Source: Phytophthora hibernalis (Eukaryota; Oomycota; Peronosporomycetes; Peronosporales; Peronosporaceae). Taken from it: 64,000 nucleotides of DNA. The notes beneath the pieces were generated by a model. That model did no database searches. It saw only the letters and a list, made by a program, of their open reading frames with translations, and was not told where the DNA came from. This document shows, one piece after another, positions 32,092-42,912 of this stretch. Both the position numbers and the translations under genes were made by a program. Location of the stretch: assembly GCA_012656075.1 (NCBI GenBank), contig JAAKBF010000024.1:1-64000 (forward strand), given 5' to 3'. Positions within the stretch are counted from its first letter, which is position 1; every line of letters starts with the position of its first letter.

Positions 32092-32475
32092 ATGACCAAC
32101 ATGGAGACGTTATACGACACGCTGGGGCTCGTGGGCTCCTTCCTCGTTTCGGCGGCGCTCGTACCTCAGATCATCAAGGTGTACCGCTCCAAGAGCGCCA
32201 AGGACATCAGCAAGGCCTTCCAGTCCGTCTTCGTCGTGGGCATCACGTTCATCACCGTGTACGGCATGGGCGAGGGGCTCTGGCCCATCTGGATCCCGTC
32301 CACGCTCGAGCTGCTCGGAGGCATCATCCTACTCGTCATGAAGCACTACTTCGACTGGTGCGACTTCAAGCGCTGCAAGCAGGAGACGCTCGAGGCCGTC
32401 GCAGTGGAGGAAGCCGTACCCAGCTCTACTTTCGCCGAGTTCCTCAAGAGCAGCACCCCACGTTCCCATGATTAA
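32092..32475 (+). CDS. PQ-loop / semi-SWEET-like sugar transporter 2
   Basis: 127 residues, start MTNMETLYDTLG (a second ATG three codons on is equally possible). Same plan as its neighbour: three helices, ALVPQIIKVYRSKSAKDISK, and LWPIWIPSTLELLGG. The two proteins share the RSKSAKDIS loop and the LWP-x-x-IP motif before helix 3 but have different tails. They are clearly products of tandem duplication. Confidence 0.8.
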   Translation: MTNMETLYDTLGLVGSFLVSAALVPQIIKVYRSKSAKDISKAFQSVFVVGITFITVYGMGEGLWPIWIPSTLELLGGIILLVMKHYFDWCDFKRCKQETLEAVAVEEAVPSSTFAEFLKSSTPRSHD

Positions 32476-32691
32476 TAGAGCTTCGTCTTGCGTCGAAACA
32501 CAAGTTGCAAGTCCCCATTTATTGGTCAAAATGGCGGGATTGGACCTTCCCTTTCGTCTAATGAATAGACTCTATTCTAACAAAATGCATTTTTGGCCAA
32601 TCCTTGACCAGCTTGTGGTAAGGACGCTGTCAGCCAGGAACACCCTCCCAACCGCCTTCGCCGTCTACGACCCGCCTCCATCCCTGCGAGC

Positions 32692-34108
32692 ATGCCACCC
32701 AAGAAGAAAGCAGGAGGCCCTTCCAAGAAGAATGTGGAGAAGCAGAAGGACAAGACCCTGGAGGACAAGACCTTCGGCCTCAAGAACAAGAAGAAGAGCA
32801 AAAATGTGCAAAAGTACATCCAGGAGGTGACCAAACAGGTCAAGGGCGCCAACACCCGCGCCGACCGCATGAAGGAGGTGGAAGCCAAGAGGAAGAAGGA
32901 CGCCAAGGCCGAGCAGGAAAACCTTAAGAGTCTCTTCGCCGCCGCCATCAAGCAGCCCAAGGTGCGGCACGAAGGCGCTTCTGTTGCCAGCTAGAAGAGA
33001 ACTGACGCTAGTGTGATGACCTTGTTGTTTGTGTACGTCCAGGTCCCCCTGGAACGGACCCCAAGTCGCTGCTCTGCGCCTTCTTCAAGGCTGGTGTGTG
33101 CACGAAGGTGAGGGATGCGACTGCGGCCCTGCAACAATTAATTCAAGCGTCTTACAGTGTGTTTTGTGTGATGTAGGGCACCCGCTGCAAGTTCTCGCAC
33201 GACTTAATGGTGGGCAAGAAGGCCGCAAAGATCGACCTGTACACGGACGCTCGTGCCGAGAAAGAAGCAGGTACGACAACGAAATGTGCCGGGTATTGCT
33301 AATGCGAGCGACTCGGACTAAATTGACGGTTTCTGTATTTATTGTGCTCTACCATAGACCAAATTGACTCATGGGACCTAGAGAAGCTGGAGAAGGTGGT
33401 CAACGAGAAGCACCACGAGAAAAACGCAAAGCAGACGGAAATTGTGTGCAAGCACTTCCTGGACGCTATCGAAAAGTCGCTGTACGGCTGGTTCTGGGTG
33501 TGTCCAAACGGTGGCACCTCTTGCAAGTACGCGCTGGCTAGTTTACGATATTTTACCTGTTTTTTTGCTGACTGAATCTTGTTACGTGTAGATACCGTCA
33601 CGCTCTTCCTCCTGGCTACGTGTTCAAGTCTAGGAAGGATCGCGAGCTAGAACGTGGCAACAAGGTGGCGGAGATCTCTATCGAGGAAATTATTGAGCAG
33701 CAACGTGCTAAGCTAGGCCCCAACGGCGGTACTCCTGTCACAGAGGAGACGCTCGCGAAGTGGAAGGCTGACAAAAAGGCCCGCAAGAATGCCGCGGAGG
33801 CAAAACGGCTGAAGGAGGAAGCCAAGAAGACTGGCGGTCGTGGCATCAGTACGTTTTTGTCCTTTGTGTACCCCAAGCGTGCAGCTAACTTGGTTTGTGT
33901 GTGTTGCAGTGAGTGGTCGTGCCCTGTTCACATACGATCCGACCTTGTTCCGCGATGACGCAGATGCTGATGACGAGAGATACCCTGTTCACAGCGATGG
34001 GGAGGAAGAGGAGGAAATGGCCTCCCTGCTGTTGACGCGGCAGCAGCAGTGATGGACAAGAGTCTGTATCTGCAAGACGTGGATGATCTCGACTCGCTGA
34101 AGAAGTGA
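32692..34108 (+). CDS. ZC3H15: ZC3H15 / DFRP1-type DRG-binding zinc-finger protein
   Basis: Partner and stabiliser of the ribosome-associated GTPase DRG1 (yeast Tma46). Exons: 32692-32961, 33043-33107, 33177-33270, 33358-33526, 33592-33848 and 33910-34108 (introns 81, 69, 87, 65 and 61 nt). N-terminus MPPKKKAGGPSKKNVEKQKD, then KTFGLKNKKKSK. First CCCH finger CAFFKAGVCTKGTRCKFSH. Second finger from CKHFLDAIEKSLYGWFWVC to SCKYRH. C-terminal DFRP region GGRGISMSGRALFTYDPTLF and an acidic end. Two single-base losses are inferred, in CCCCC at 33046-33050 and AAA at 34015-34017. Restoring one base at each gives one frame of 351 residues ending LDSLKK at 34108. Probably an intact gene with sequence errors. 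Confidence 0.92.
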
Positions 34109-34375
34109 TTGTTGACTGCATCTCCTTGAGGCGATAGCACGGGGCATACTCGTGCGGCATTCTTGTCCAAAGCACTCGCTTTCACGAATTGTGAGGTCGC
34201 TAAATGGGATTTTCTAGCGTCGTGTCGAGGACACTGCGAAGCACATGACTGCGCGTCTGCAACTTTTTGTCCTATAGAGCGGGCTAAGAAGACGCCTAGA
34301 GAGTCATGCCTGAAAGCAAGTTGAGTGACGGGAAGTAAACGTCTGGTTTCCGAGGACTTCACCAGTTCTCACTAC

Positions 34376-34963
34376 TCAGTCCATCAACTTGTCTTCGTTG
34401 TCGTCGCCCTCAACCTCATGCCCTCCATGTTGTGCTTCTTGACTCGAATTGCCAAACGTGAGAATCGTGGAGCTCGCATTCTTCAAACGCCCAACGATGA
34501 GATTTGCCCGCTACGAAGCAACGCCCAAGTGTTAGCTCAGAACTACTACTACGAGATGCCACGCAAGCCGACACCGCACCTCTTCCTGCATGCGGAACAG
34601 CTCGTCCATTCCGTCCTGGATCATGGCAGCGTCGTTCTCCAGTTGACTGTTCTCACGTCACAACAGTCAGACTAACAAACTCTTGCAACAAATGCGCGTG
34701 GAGGACGCACCGGTGGGTCGTCAGCAGATGCTCGAGCGTCTTCGTGAGCTGCAGTCCAATGGCCTCCACTCAGTATCCTCTCAGTACGAGTAAACCCTCG
34801 TCAAGCTTCAAACCTGCTTGGCCATCTCCTTCAAGTCGACTGCAGGCGCGTCCGCCTGCGCCTCTGTTAGCGTTTGCTCCTCCTGCGTCTGCTGAGACGG
34901 CTCCTCCTCCCCGTCTTCCTCCTGGCTCTCCATCAACCGCGCTTTCCCTCTCGTCACAGGCAT
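34376..34963 (-). CDS. Small four-exon coiled-coil protein, family unknown
   Basis: Found by splicing, since no single exon is long. Exons on the minus strand: 34963-34814, 34763-34711, 34646-34580 and 34510-34376. Introns are 50, 64 and 69 nt with GT-AG ends (donors GTTTGA, GTGCGT and GTGCGG). Phases match exactly to give 134 residues and a stop: acidic Gln/Glu-rich start (MPVTRGKARLMESQEEDGEE), then a heptad region LQLTKTLEHLLTTHRQLEND, MIQDGMDELFRMQEERANLI, VGRLKNA, and an acidic tail ending DNEDKLMD. Soluble, no membrane segment. Convergent with the ZC3H15 gene, 267 bp between stops. I recognise no family; the size and single coiled coil would fit a subunit of a multiprotein complex, but that is a guess. 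Confidence 0.7.
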
Positions 34964-35642
34964 CTCCGCCTTGCCGCTACAATCTCAAGTGAAGTCGTCA
35001 AAGTTGCCGTTGCCGCTATAATAATGCGGAACGCACTTCAACCAGCCAAGCGATGTCGCACGAAGGTAGCCCATTCAAATACACAAAGCAGCAGACATGA
35101 GCAGACAACCCATGGATCTCGGATAACAATGCACCGGTGTTGATGCGATCCAAGTATGATCGAATAGAGGTGACCTCGATGGCGCATCTAGAAATTTAGA
35201 GCATCTCCACCGGGACTGCGCCAAACGCCAAATCTATCTATGTAGAGCAGACTGGATCGGGAGCGATACTCGATGACAGTACCGACGGCGTCCTCCTACA
35301 ACCGACGACTGAGGATATACCTCCCGGATGCCGGGATTGAACAGTGTGAATCCGGGACCGATTCGTGTAAGTTAGTAGAGGCGTGGACTGATACAGTGCA
35401 ACTTAAAAATAAATGACCGGAGCCAAAACGGACGGCATCGACCACTCGCGAAGGCGCGGAGGAAGAATTCAAATACAAGCGCGTCGTCTCCAGGGATTCG
35501 GCGCCCATCGTCTTCAACACCCCGACTGTCTAACCAATGGTTAGTAACCATATCTAGAGGCAGGACACCCGTCACTCGCATCCTTACTGGTACAGTGCTA
35601 CCCCTCGTTATGCGCATCTCGATAATCCAATACCCCGTCAAA
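34964..35642. other. Spacer without a supported gene
   Basis: No recognisable coding sequence. The left part is the upstream region of the coiled-coil gene; the right part (35.2-35.64 kb) has short minus-strand frames that may be decayed transposon sequence. Confidence 0.4.
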
Positions 35643-35891
35643 TCAGTTTAGAAAAAATGCAATTTTGAACCAAATCGCTGCATTATTTTTGTAATAAACC
35701 TGAGGATTCTCTTGATCTTCGGTTTCGGACTCTGGTGCCTTCAGTTTCTTACGCGAGGCCTTCGACTTCTTCTTCTTCGATGTCGAGCGTGAGCCTGGAG
35801 GCGTTTTGGTGGATGACGGTCCTTCGGTTTTCACCGGCGGGTCTTCATCCGGCGGATCGAGCTTCACATTCGTGATACGCGGGGTCCCCAT
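35643..35891 (-). pseudogene. Gypsy gag N-terminal fragment
   Basis: Minus strand start MGTPRITNVKLDPPDEDPPV, then a Lys/Ser-rich stretch (SKKKKSKASRKKLKAPE) and an abrupt switch to AT-rich sequence after 35.7 kb. It resembles the basic/acidic leader of oomycete gypsy gag proteins; nothing further of gag follows. About 83 codons remain. Confidence 0.45.
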
Positions 35892-37313
35892 AGGGACCTG
35901 GGGAGGGGTTGAGGCTTTTCTTATAGACCCATCACTGAACCTTCCTCCTTCGCATCGTCAGAGCTCCTCCCAGCACTCTGGCGATCAGTTGATCCTGGCG
36001 TTTTCAACGCCGATCACCAGAAGGTCCAGGCACGCGCACCATTGTGGCGAAGCAGCTTCACGAAAATTGCTGACGCGGTCGAAGCTTGCGCACTGTACGC
36101 CCGAACTGCCAACTGTCGGAGGGGTACTACGTTGATCTGGCGCGATCTAAACCTTGTTGTCACCTTGTGTACCCGACGGCTGGGCGGGTTACGCTCTTCG
36201 GATGTTCGCGAAGACGTTCTGTGGTGACCAACGCGGGGTTTGGAGCTTGGTTGCTCCTTCTGGGGTCTGGGTGGGTGACGGCCACGCGTGTATTCTTCAC
36301 GCGGTCGTTGGTGTGCTGCGATCGAGTCTTGGTTCAAGCCGCGTGGGGTGTATCCTTTTCTTGTGCTGTTGTAGCCCTTTCCGTTGCTTGCCCTCTCCTC
36401 TTGGTGGGATCTTGTCGTGAGATTGATATGTGAGCGTACCCTGGCCAAGCTATCCAGGTATGCGTCGTGTTCTTGGTTGGCGTAGTGAGTTCTTCTTCGG
36501 GTAGGCCAATGCACCTCCTTCCCCGGTAGTCTAGAAACCACTTGCGTCTTGCAAGGCAAATCGGAATCTATAATGACAAAGTAAAGGTCTACCTATCCAT
36601 TTCTCGTCCTATCCCTCTTGCGTGCTTCTCGATTATCCACGGGAGCTTGAAACTTGGCCTCGTGTACGAAGATCGTGGTATCCGTACTGAAATAATTGCT
36701 CGATTGTACCCACAACTCCCGTACCGAAATAACTGCTCCCGATCTAACCACTCAGATCGCGTATCGAAACGACTGCACCAGATTGCGTGCCAGAATGATT
36801 GCATCCTGCGTTTTCGGGTTGGCATGTACCCGGACGGTGGTACCTCAGGCAGATTCCGTCCAGAAATAGCATAGCCGGGCACAGCTGGACACAACTGAAA
36901 CTTTCCTGGTCGCGATCTATCAGTCGTGATCTCGGACCTTCATGTCTCACTTAGCCAGTGAGATCTCACAACCGGCAGATCGCTTTACGTCAGTTAGAAG
37001 ATCTCCTCTACGACATGATGGACGACGTCATATATTTTCCAGCACCAATCACAGATGATGAATGGAGTACATTCGTCATTCTTGAATTTACGTAAGTTAC
37101 ATATGGGGCTTTCCATCAAAACGTCGGCGAAATCGCTTATGATTGCCGGAATCAGCGTATTCCTCAACGGTGTGCGACTGTTGCAGCCACTGCCTTTTTC
37201 TATGGAACGGGCAGGAATCGAATCATCCCGACAAGTCGTAAGTGTCAGGAGCCGACGATAACTCCCCACGCCGATTGGCCAAAACCACTCGGATAAATAC
37301 GTCTCGTGTAAAC
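35892..37313. other. Non-coding region, probable 5' leader of the fragment above plus unknown sequence
   Basis: 35.9-36.5 kb lies upstream of the minus-strand gag start and may be its leader or LTR, but LTR ends and a PBS could not be placed. 36680-36810 contains a degenerate unit of about 30-33 bp (CCGTACYGAAATAAYTGCTC-like) in three to four copies. 36.9-37.3 kb shows no gene. Confidence 0.4.
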
Positions 37314-37430
37314 ATGGCTGAAGGAAGATCGCAAGACGCTGTAGCGGAAGTGAAGGCAATCCGCGATGCGTGCATCTCTAGCGAGACTCGAAACAAGTAC
37401 ACTGGAGGCGTCAAGGGCATCAAGAAGTGA
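37314..37430 (+). pseudogene. Fragment resembling a tyrosine-recombinase N-terminus
   Basis: 38 codons: MAEGRSQDAVAEVKAI, then SETRNKYTGGVKGIKK. If the TGA at 37428 stands for a lost Trp, the text continues KGVYALTLDDGDM up to the LTR at 37471. The helix-plus-basic pattern is like the SAM-like N-terminal domain of Crypton-type recombinases found in oomycetes. It appears cut by the LTR insertion. Weak evidence. Confidence 0.3.
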
Positions 37431-37470
37431 ATAAAAGGCGTGTATGCGTTGACGCTGGATGACGGCGACA

Positions 37471-38342
37471 TGTGGCGTTGGGTTTTGAGCGCTCGGTCGC
37501 CAGCCAGCAAGGTTGTCCTTTGCTGAAGGAAAGAGACCAGCGTGCTCTGATTGGCGGGTTACATTCCCCGCGCCACAGTGACCACGATAGTTTAGTGACC
37601 GAGGCCTCGGTCGGGTATAATAAATTCCCGGTCGAGGGTACGAACCCTCGTTTGTACCCATTTCAGTTTCGTACCCTCGGTATTATAGAGCCGCGTACAG
37701 GATCACCTGTTCACACTGGATATTTGTATTTACATATAGGACTAGCTATAGGATTGACTACAGAGGAGCCATAGATCAACACAAATAAATCAGTAGTCTT
37801 CCCCCAAGTCACCAAGGGTCAAGTCCGTCTTCGGTAAGTCTAGCTAGCTTATCTTAGGGTCTGGATACGCTCGGCTTGTGGGATGCCTTTCAGCGAGCCT
37901 AAGGTACATTGAACCGAGGGTTTGTTGCTGGTCAGTCCAAGAGATTAGAGTGGCCGAGTGTTGGGAGCGACGAGAAGCGTCGTTCACCATATATTATAGT
38001 GGAACCGAGTGTTCCATACATATTTTACTACCCGCCAAGGTTTTACCTTGGCAAACCCGCATTAGGCTTGACAGCCGGTACCCTTCCTTCTGAGGGACTG
38101 CGGGGTTCGCGCGAAAGCGCAATATTGCATACTAGCCCTCGCTCGTGGCTAGTGGTGCAGGTTATTGGGTTGGCCTAATACAACCTAGGTGTACACAGGG
38201 TTCACATCCAACCCGGCGTAAGGGATCGTTCCTGGTCTTCAGGTTTGATCCAACGCTCGTTGACCTGACAAGGGGAAGCGAGTGTTGTTGGTGGGACTCA
38301 TACCGTTTGGTAGTGAGAATTTCCGTGTGATCCTACACGACA
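37471..38342 (+). repeat. Gypsy 5' LTR, element B
   Basis: 872 bp, TGTGGCGTTGGG … TACACGACA. Palindrome GACCGAGGCCTCGGTC at 37597-37612, directly followed by GGGTATAATAAATTC (TATA-like). An AATAAAT signal lies near 37784. The left flank is unrelated to the other copies, so 37471 is a true insertion boundary. Confidence 0.9.
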
Positions 38343-38344
38343 TC

Positions 38345-38363
38345 TGGTGCCGCGACCCGGGAT
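38345..38363 (+). promoter_or_regulatory. Primer-binding site, element B
   Basis: TGGTGCCGCGACCCGGGAT, two bases after the LTR end, complementary to a tRNA 3' end finishing GGC-A-CCA. The tRNA species was not determined. Confidence 0.8.
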
Positions 38364-38462
38364 TGGGAGTGACTTTCTGTGTGTCTTGGTTGTATATAGG
38401 TAATTACCCTAACGAGCATTCGAGAGAAGACAAGAGAAGACAAGAGAAGAAGAAGAGAGAAG

Positions 38463-40160
38463 ATGGCGAGAGGAGCGAAGTCAGCGGTACCAGAAACGCC
38501 GATGAAGTCGAGCGGAGAGCGCACCGAAGGTTCGGTGAGGTCCGGTTCAACACTCGTGGCCCCAAGTACTTTGGAGTCGATCAACGAGCGCTCGGACAGC
38601 TTCGACGAGCGGATGGACTACTCTGAAGCTAAAGAAGGTGATGAAGACGAATACCTGGAAGAAGCGACAGCGATGTCCGAGGTTTCGGAAGCCGCTACCG
38701 TCTCAGCAGGACGTAGCGGGGGTGAGGTCGCTCGCGCGAAACCTTACCGAGGAGTTGGACGAAGTGGCTGGTCCTGAACCAGCTCACGAGGACAACGAAT
38801 ATGGACTCGGCGATCTCCGATCGCTGACGATGACCGAGGGCGCGAGTTCTCGGTCGACCGACAGTCGGCCTCCAGTTAATGGGGACACTCCGACTGCCAA
38901 CAAGGTTTTGGGAAGATGCATGGAGGTGAAAATGACGAAGAGCAAGTGGATGCTGGCCTTTGCGCCAAAATCAATTCGACAAGCTGTGTGGATGGAACTC
39001 GGGGCAGAATTGGTCGTCCCAGTGAAATCGTGGAGCATCCAGCAGGTGGCCGAGGACACAGTGCAACTGTTCCGTGCTATGGGTTGCGAGCCTCAAGCGC
39101 TACCCACCGAAGCCGACCTTCAAGGTTGGACGATCGAAGAAGGCGCGCTTTCATTGCGTAAGTGGAAACAGAAGCTTCGGACGGTTTTCGGTGTGCCTGA
39201 GCTGGGCTCCAACCGTCGGACGAGCCCCCACGCACGACTGAGGGGCTGGATCCATCAAGAATCCCGCTACCGACAACTCCTGGGCGACAGCCAGAGAAGT
39301 CGGTCGGGACGGGTGTGTTCTCAGCGAAAGGGACCGCTTCGGCGTACTTTCAAGATTCGCACATGGTAACGCCTCGGTCAGCGGACCGTACCGAGCGGCT
39401 GGCAAAAGGCTTCGAGAGTACACGGACCGCTCCGACGGCGGACCGAAGTGTAGGTCGGATGATGAACCGACGCTTTGATACGAACGACGACTCTTCTGAC
39501 GACGACTCGGACGATGTAGAAGACCAACGGGTGATGCGACTGGAGAATGCACACGTCAAATCCATGAGCTCAGCTCGATGGAAAACGAGAGATCCAAACC
39601 GAAGCTTGAAATCGCCACGCACTTACCGTTGGGTAATATCAAGCCCTATCTCGGCCTCCGAGACAAGAGTGAGAAGTCGATGCAATGGCTCCGAGCCTTC
39701 ATCTATGAGATGAAGGGAATGCACACGCCACCGAATGAATGGTGCATGGCGTTCGAGCTGAGCCTCCAAGATGGCGCCCTGCATTGGTACCGACAACTCC
39801 CGATGAAGACGAGACGAACGTGGAAATTGTTGAGTGATGCGTTCATCAAGTACTACTGTTCCCAATTTAATCAATCGGCGAAAGCGCGGTACTACTCGGC
39901 GAGACGTGAAGAGAAGGAGCATGTTTGCGACTATCTGAACCGACTAAATGGCAACGCCAGGAACGCCGGGGTACAATTTGAGCACGGCGGTCGAGAGGCC
40001 AAGGATCGTGTTGAACACTTTCTCGATACGTGCGAAGACCGAGCCTTAGAAGAGCGTTTGTGTCACGTGCTGGCCAAGAATATTCATGATCTGGAAGACA
40101 TGATAAATGATATCCTCCGACGTCGCGAGCGAAAAAGGACGCGAGTCCTCGGTGCGACGC
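38463..40160 (+). pseudogene. Gag of gypsy element B
   Basis: The start MARGAKSAVPETP is the first ATG after the PBS. The frame breaks at about 38720 and again near 39200. The acidic N-terminal half (SEVSEAATVSAGRSGG, LTMTEGASSRSTDSR) is followed from 39578 by the core gag: HLPLGNIKPYLGLRDKSEKS, MQWLRAFIYEMKGMHTPPNE, LLSDAFIKYYCSQFNQSAKA. The Arg/Asp-rich and zinc-knuckle parts present in element A are lost after about 40150. Confidence 0.8.
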
Positions 40161-40639
40161 CCCAAGCAGACGATGGAAACACTTATTGTCCAAAGAAGGT
40201 TGAATTGCCTTGAGCTCTTCTGTGCTTATTCGTGACTGACGTACAATTTTCCTACGCTTCGTGCTGACTACACCCACTTCGTGCGATCTTCGACTCACCT
40301 TTTATCCACACATCATCGGATGACCGGCTGCCTTCCCTGCGTGTTTGTCCAACAATCTTGTTTACGCTCCCCGTGATGCGTTTGTTGAAGTTCGACGGTA
40401 AGTATGAACGTCGATCGTCGACCATAACTCTTCAGCAGTATCGTGGTATTCCGGATAAGTACGACTCCACTCGTGGGTACACTTTGTCATGTGCCCTGAA
40501 GGTCTCCCGATGGTGACCTATTCTCGACGTCGCATTCCCTCCATCTTTTCCAACGCACGACACCAGACTTGTGGTTCTGCTCGCTGGATGCTGCCAGTGG
40601 ATTTTGGGCAGTAATGATGACTAGGCGCGCTCGGCAGAT
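40161..40639. other. Unreadable stretch where gag end and protease would be
   Basis: About 480 bp with no gag knuckle, no DTG protease motif and no other gene. It probably replaced or scrambled that part of element B. Confidence 0.4.
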
Positions 40640-42912
40640 CTCAGCTTTTGTTTGCGCTCAGGGCCATTTCGAATGGCTTCGTATGACCTTTGGTTTAAAA
40701 ATGCCCCGATGATATACCAGAGCCTAACGGATAACGCTCTATGGGGCTATGTTCAACCAAAGCGGGGATGGGCTGAGTTTGCTGAGCTGAAGAAGAGACA
40801 GCAGTTCAGCGACAGCTTGATCTTGCATCTTTGTCAGGCGCTCAGACAAAATGCGAAGCAGATTATCGAGCAATGGCCGAATCCAACGCTATCCTGGATC
40901 TAGTCAACGGCCCAGAAGAGGGCATGTATATGATTGGTGAACCCGACGAGTCTACCTTGACCTAAATATTCGAGCGACGATCGTTTGTCGACGACATTTG
41001 TTTCGGAGGGCAGACGTTCGACGAGTGCCTTGACCTTCTGGATAAATTGCTAGCACGATTTTCACAGTGCAGAATAAGTATAAGTTTCACGAAGTGCGTT
41101 TTTGTGCAGCAAAAGGTCGGTTTCCTTTCTCACGAGATCACGACGAGTGGAATCCGAGCAGGTCCAAGGAAAACTGCTGCAATAGCCGAGATTCCGTTCC
41201 CGAACTCTAAAAAGGAATGCAATCCTTTCTCGGCGCACTGAACTACTATGGACGGTTTATCCAAAATTTGGCCGTTTACGGAGCAGTCCTTTACCAGCTG
41301 AAGGAGGGAGATTTCGGTACCACTGGATACCTGACAGCGGCAAACGCATCTTTTGCCGAGTTGAAACGAAAAGTAGCGGATGCACCAATCTTACGTCACT
41401 TCGACTCGGCCAAAGACGTAGACATCATGCTATTCGCCAAGGAGTGGGCCATGAGCGGAACCCTTATGCAAATGCACGAGAAAAAACTTCACCCCGTCCG
41501 GTTCTGTGGTAGAGTAGTGAAGGAAAATGAAGTGGGCTATCACTTAGCCGAGAAGGAAGTGTTGGTTCTGCTTCAACTCTTGAAGGTATGCTATACTCTT
41601 CTAGCTGGAAAAACGCTGCATGTATACACGCGTTTTTCTACAATAGAGTGGGTGTTCCAGTCGAAGACGTTATATGGTCGGGCTGTCGGCTTCGCGATTC
41701 TTTTATCACCACATCACCTAACGATACGCCGAGTCCATGAGAAAGACGTCGATTTCTTGCGACTTCTACAAGCATCCATTAATCGGTCCGTTGGAATCGA
41801 CGACTCGCTGAAGCATATTGCACCACCTTCCACGGGCTCAGCGGTCCTGAAAATGGATCCCGAACTGCTATATGCCAACGTGCCGAATGACTTTGTGGGG
41901 CACGTATTATCCTTCGATGGGTCTGCCAAAACATAGAACAATGGAGGATATGGCAGCTGTGCGTGGATATTGTGGCGTCTCCCAACGTGAGACGTTGACA
42001 TCGCTGCGAGCGCTTACCTACCGTCGACTACTGTCAATTTAACCGAGTACACTGGAATGAACAATGGGGTGACATCGGCAATGGAGCGAGGAATACCAGA
42101 CTTCGTGGGTGTAGGCGACTCTCGGCTCGCGATCCAGCAATCCATAGGAGTGATGACCTGTAAGAAGGCAACTCTGCAAGTGGAACTAGCTCACCACAGA
42201 TCCTTGACGAAACAGCTGAACTGCGTGCGGTTTTTACATGGACTCCGGTGTTACTCGGCTGCTGACTCAATGTCTACGGAAGCCCTGGAAACAAAAGCAG
42301 GGCGGGTGATTCTCAGTAGCGAACGGAAATTGGAACTGAAAACGCTGAACCGGATACCAGAAGTCCTCTATGTGACCACGGAAGTACACGAAATCACAGC
42401 AATAACACGTAGCCACAGCCGCCGAGTTCATTATAGAGAAGAAAATGAAGAAAGCTCAGCTGAACGAACGCTTAGTGAAAAAAGGAGCACGGGCGACGTG
42501 AACGATGAGTTCGAGATAGAACGCCGACAACCGGCACCACGAATTACTGGCAGAAGCCCAGTCGAATTGGTGAGATCCCACTCAATGAAGACCAGGAATT
42601 GGTTGAACTCGGCGAACCACGAGCTTCAAATGCAGAGGACGTAGATCCAGTTGTCATTCAAATGGAGCGATGACGACGAATATCACAAGCTCTAGACGAG
42701 GAACAACGGTGGTCGGATCTTAAAGCTTACCTGAGAGGAGATGTAACAATACTCAGCTACCGACGAGTCCATGACGCAGGCAAAATAGCCGACGAGTTCG
42801 TGCTCAGTGATGATGGCCTACTCTACAAGTAGGACCGGAATAAACGGCAGAAGGAACTCGGCGAACCAGAACTCTGTTTGAGACTGGTCGTCCCGACAAC
42901 CATCATCGATGA
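40640..42912 (+). pseudogene. Pol remnant of element B: RT, RNase H, second RNase H, start of integrase
   Basis: RT palm: MIYQSLTDNALWGYVQ, then in another frame SFVDDICFGGQTFDECLDLL (FVDD active site) and QQKVGFLSHEITTSGIRAG. The connection, QSFLGALNYYGRFIQNLAVY, leads into RNase H (ILRHFDSAKDVDIMLFAKEW, GYHLAEKEVLVLLQLL). At 41.9 kb comes the second RNase H: VLSFDGSAKT, TEYTGMNNGV and GVGDSRLAIQQSIGVM. At 42.84-42.91 kb the text LRLVVPTTIIDETL is the lead-in to the integrase zinc domain, then the sequence changes. Stops and shifts throughout. Confidence 0.8.

Larger units (their letters stand above)
37471..42912 (+). mobile_element. Ty3/gypsy element B (5' LTR to integrase zinc domain)
   Basis: 5' LTR (37471-38342), PBS (38345-38363), gag (38463 to about 40160), an unreadable stretch where the protease should be, then RT, RNase H, the second RNase H and the first residues of integrase. 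It stops abruptly at about 42912 inside the HHCC domain, where it joins the opposite-strand element C. Many stops and frame breaks. Confidence 0.85.

Noticed and set aside
34325..34675. Plus-strand frame with a hydrophobic start, and a following open stretch LLQQMRVEDAPVGRQQ
   Set aside because: The minus-strand reading splices in phase over four exons with three GT-AG introns; the plus frames have no usable donor to join them.
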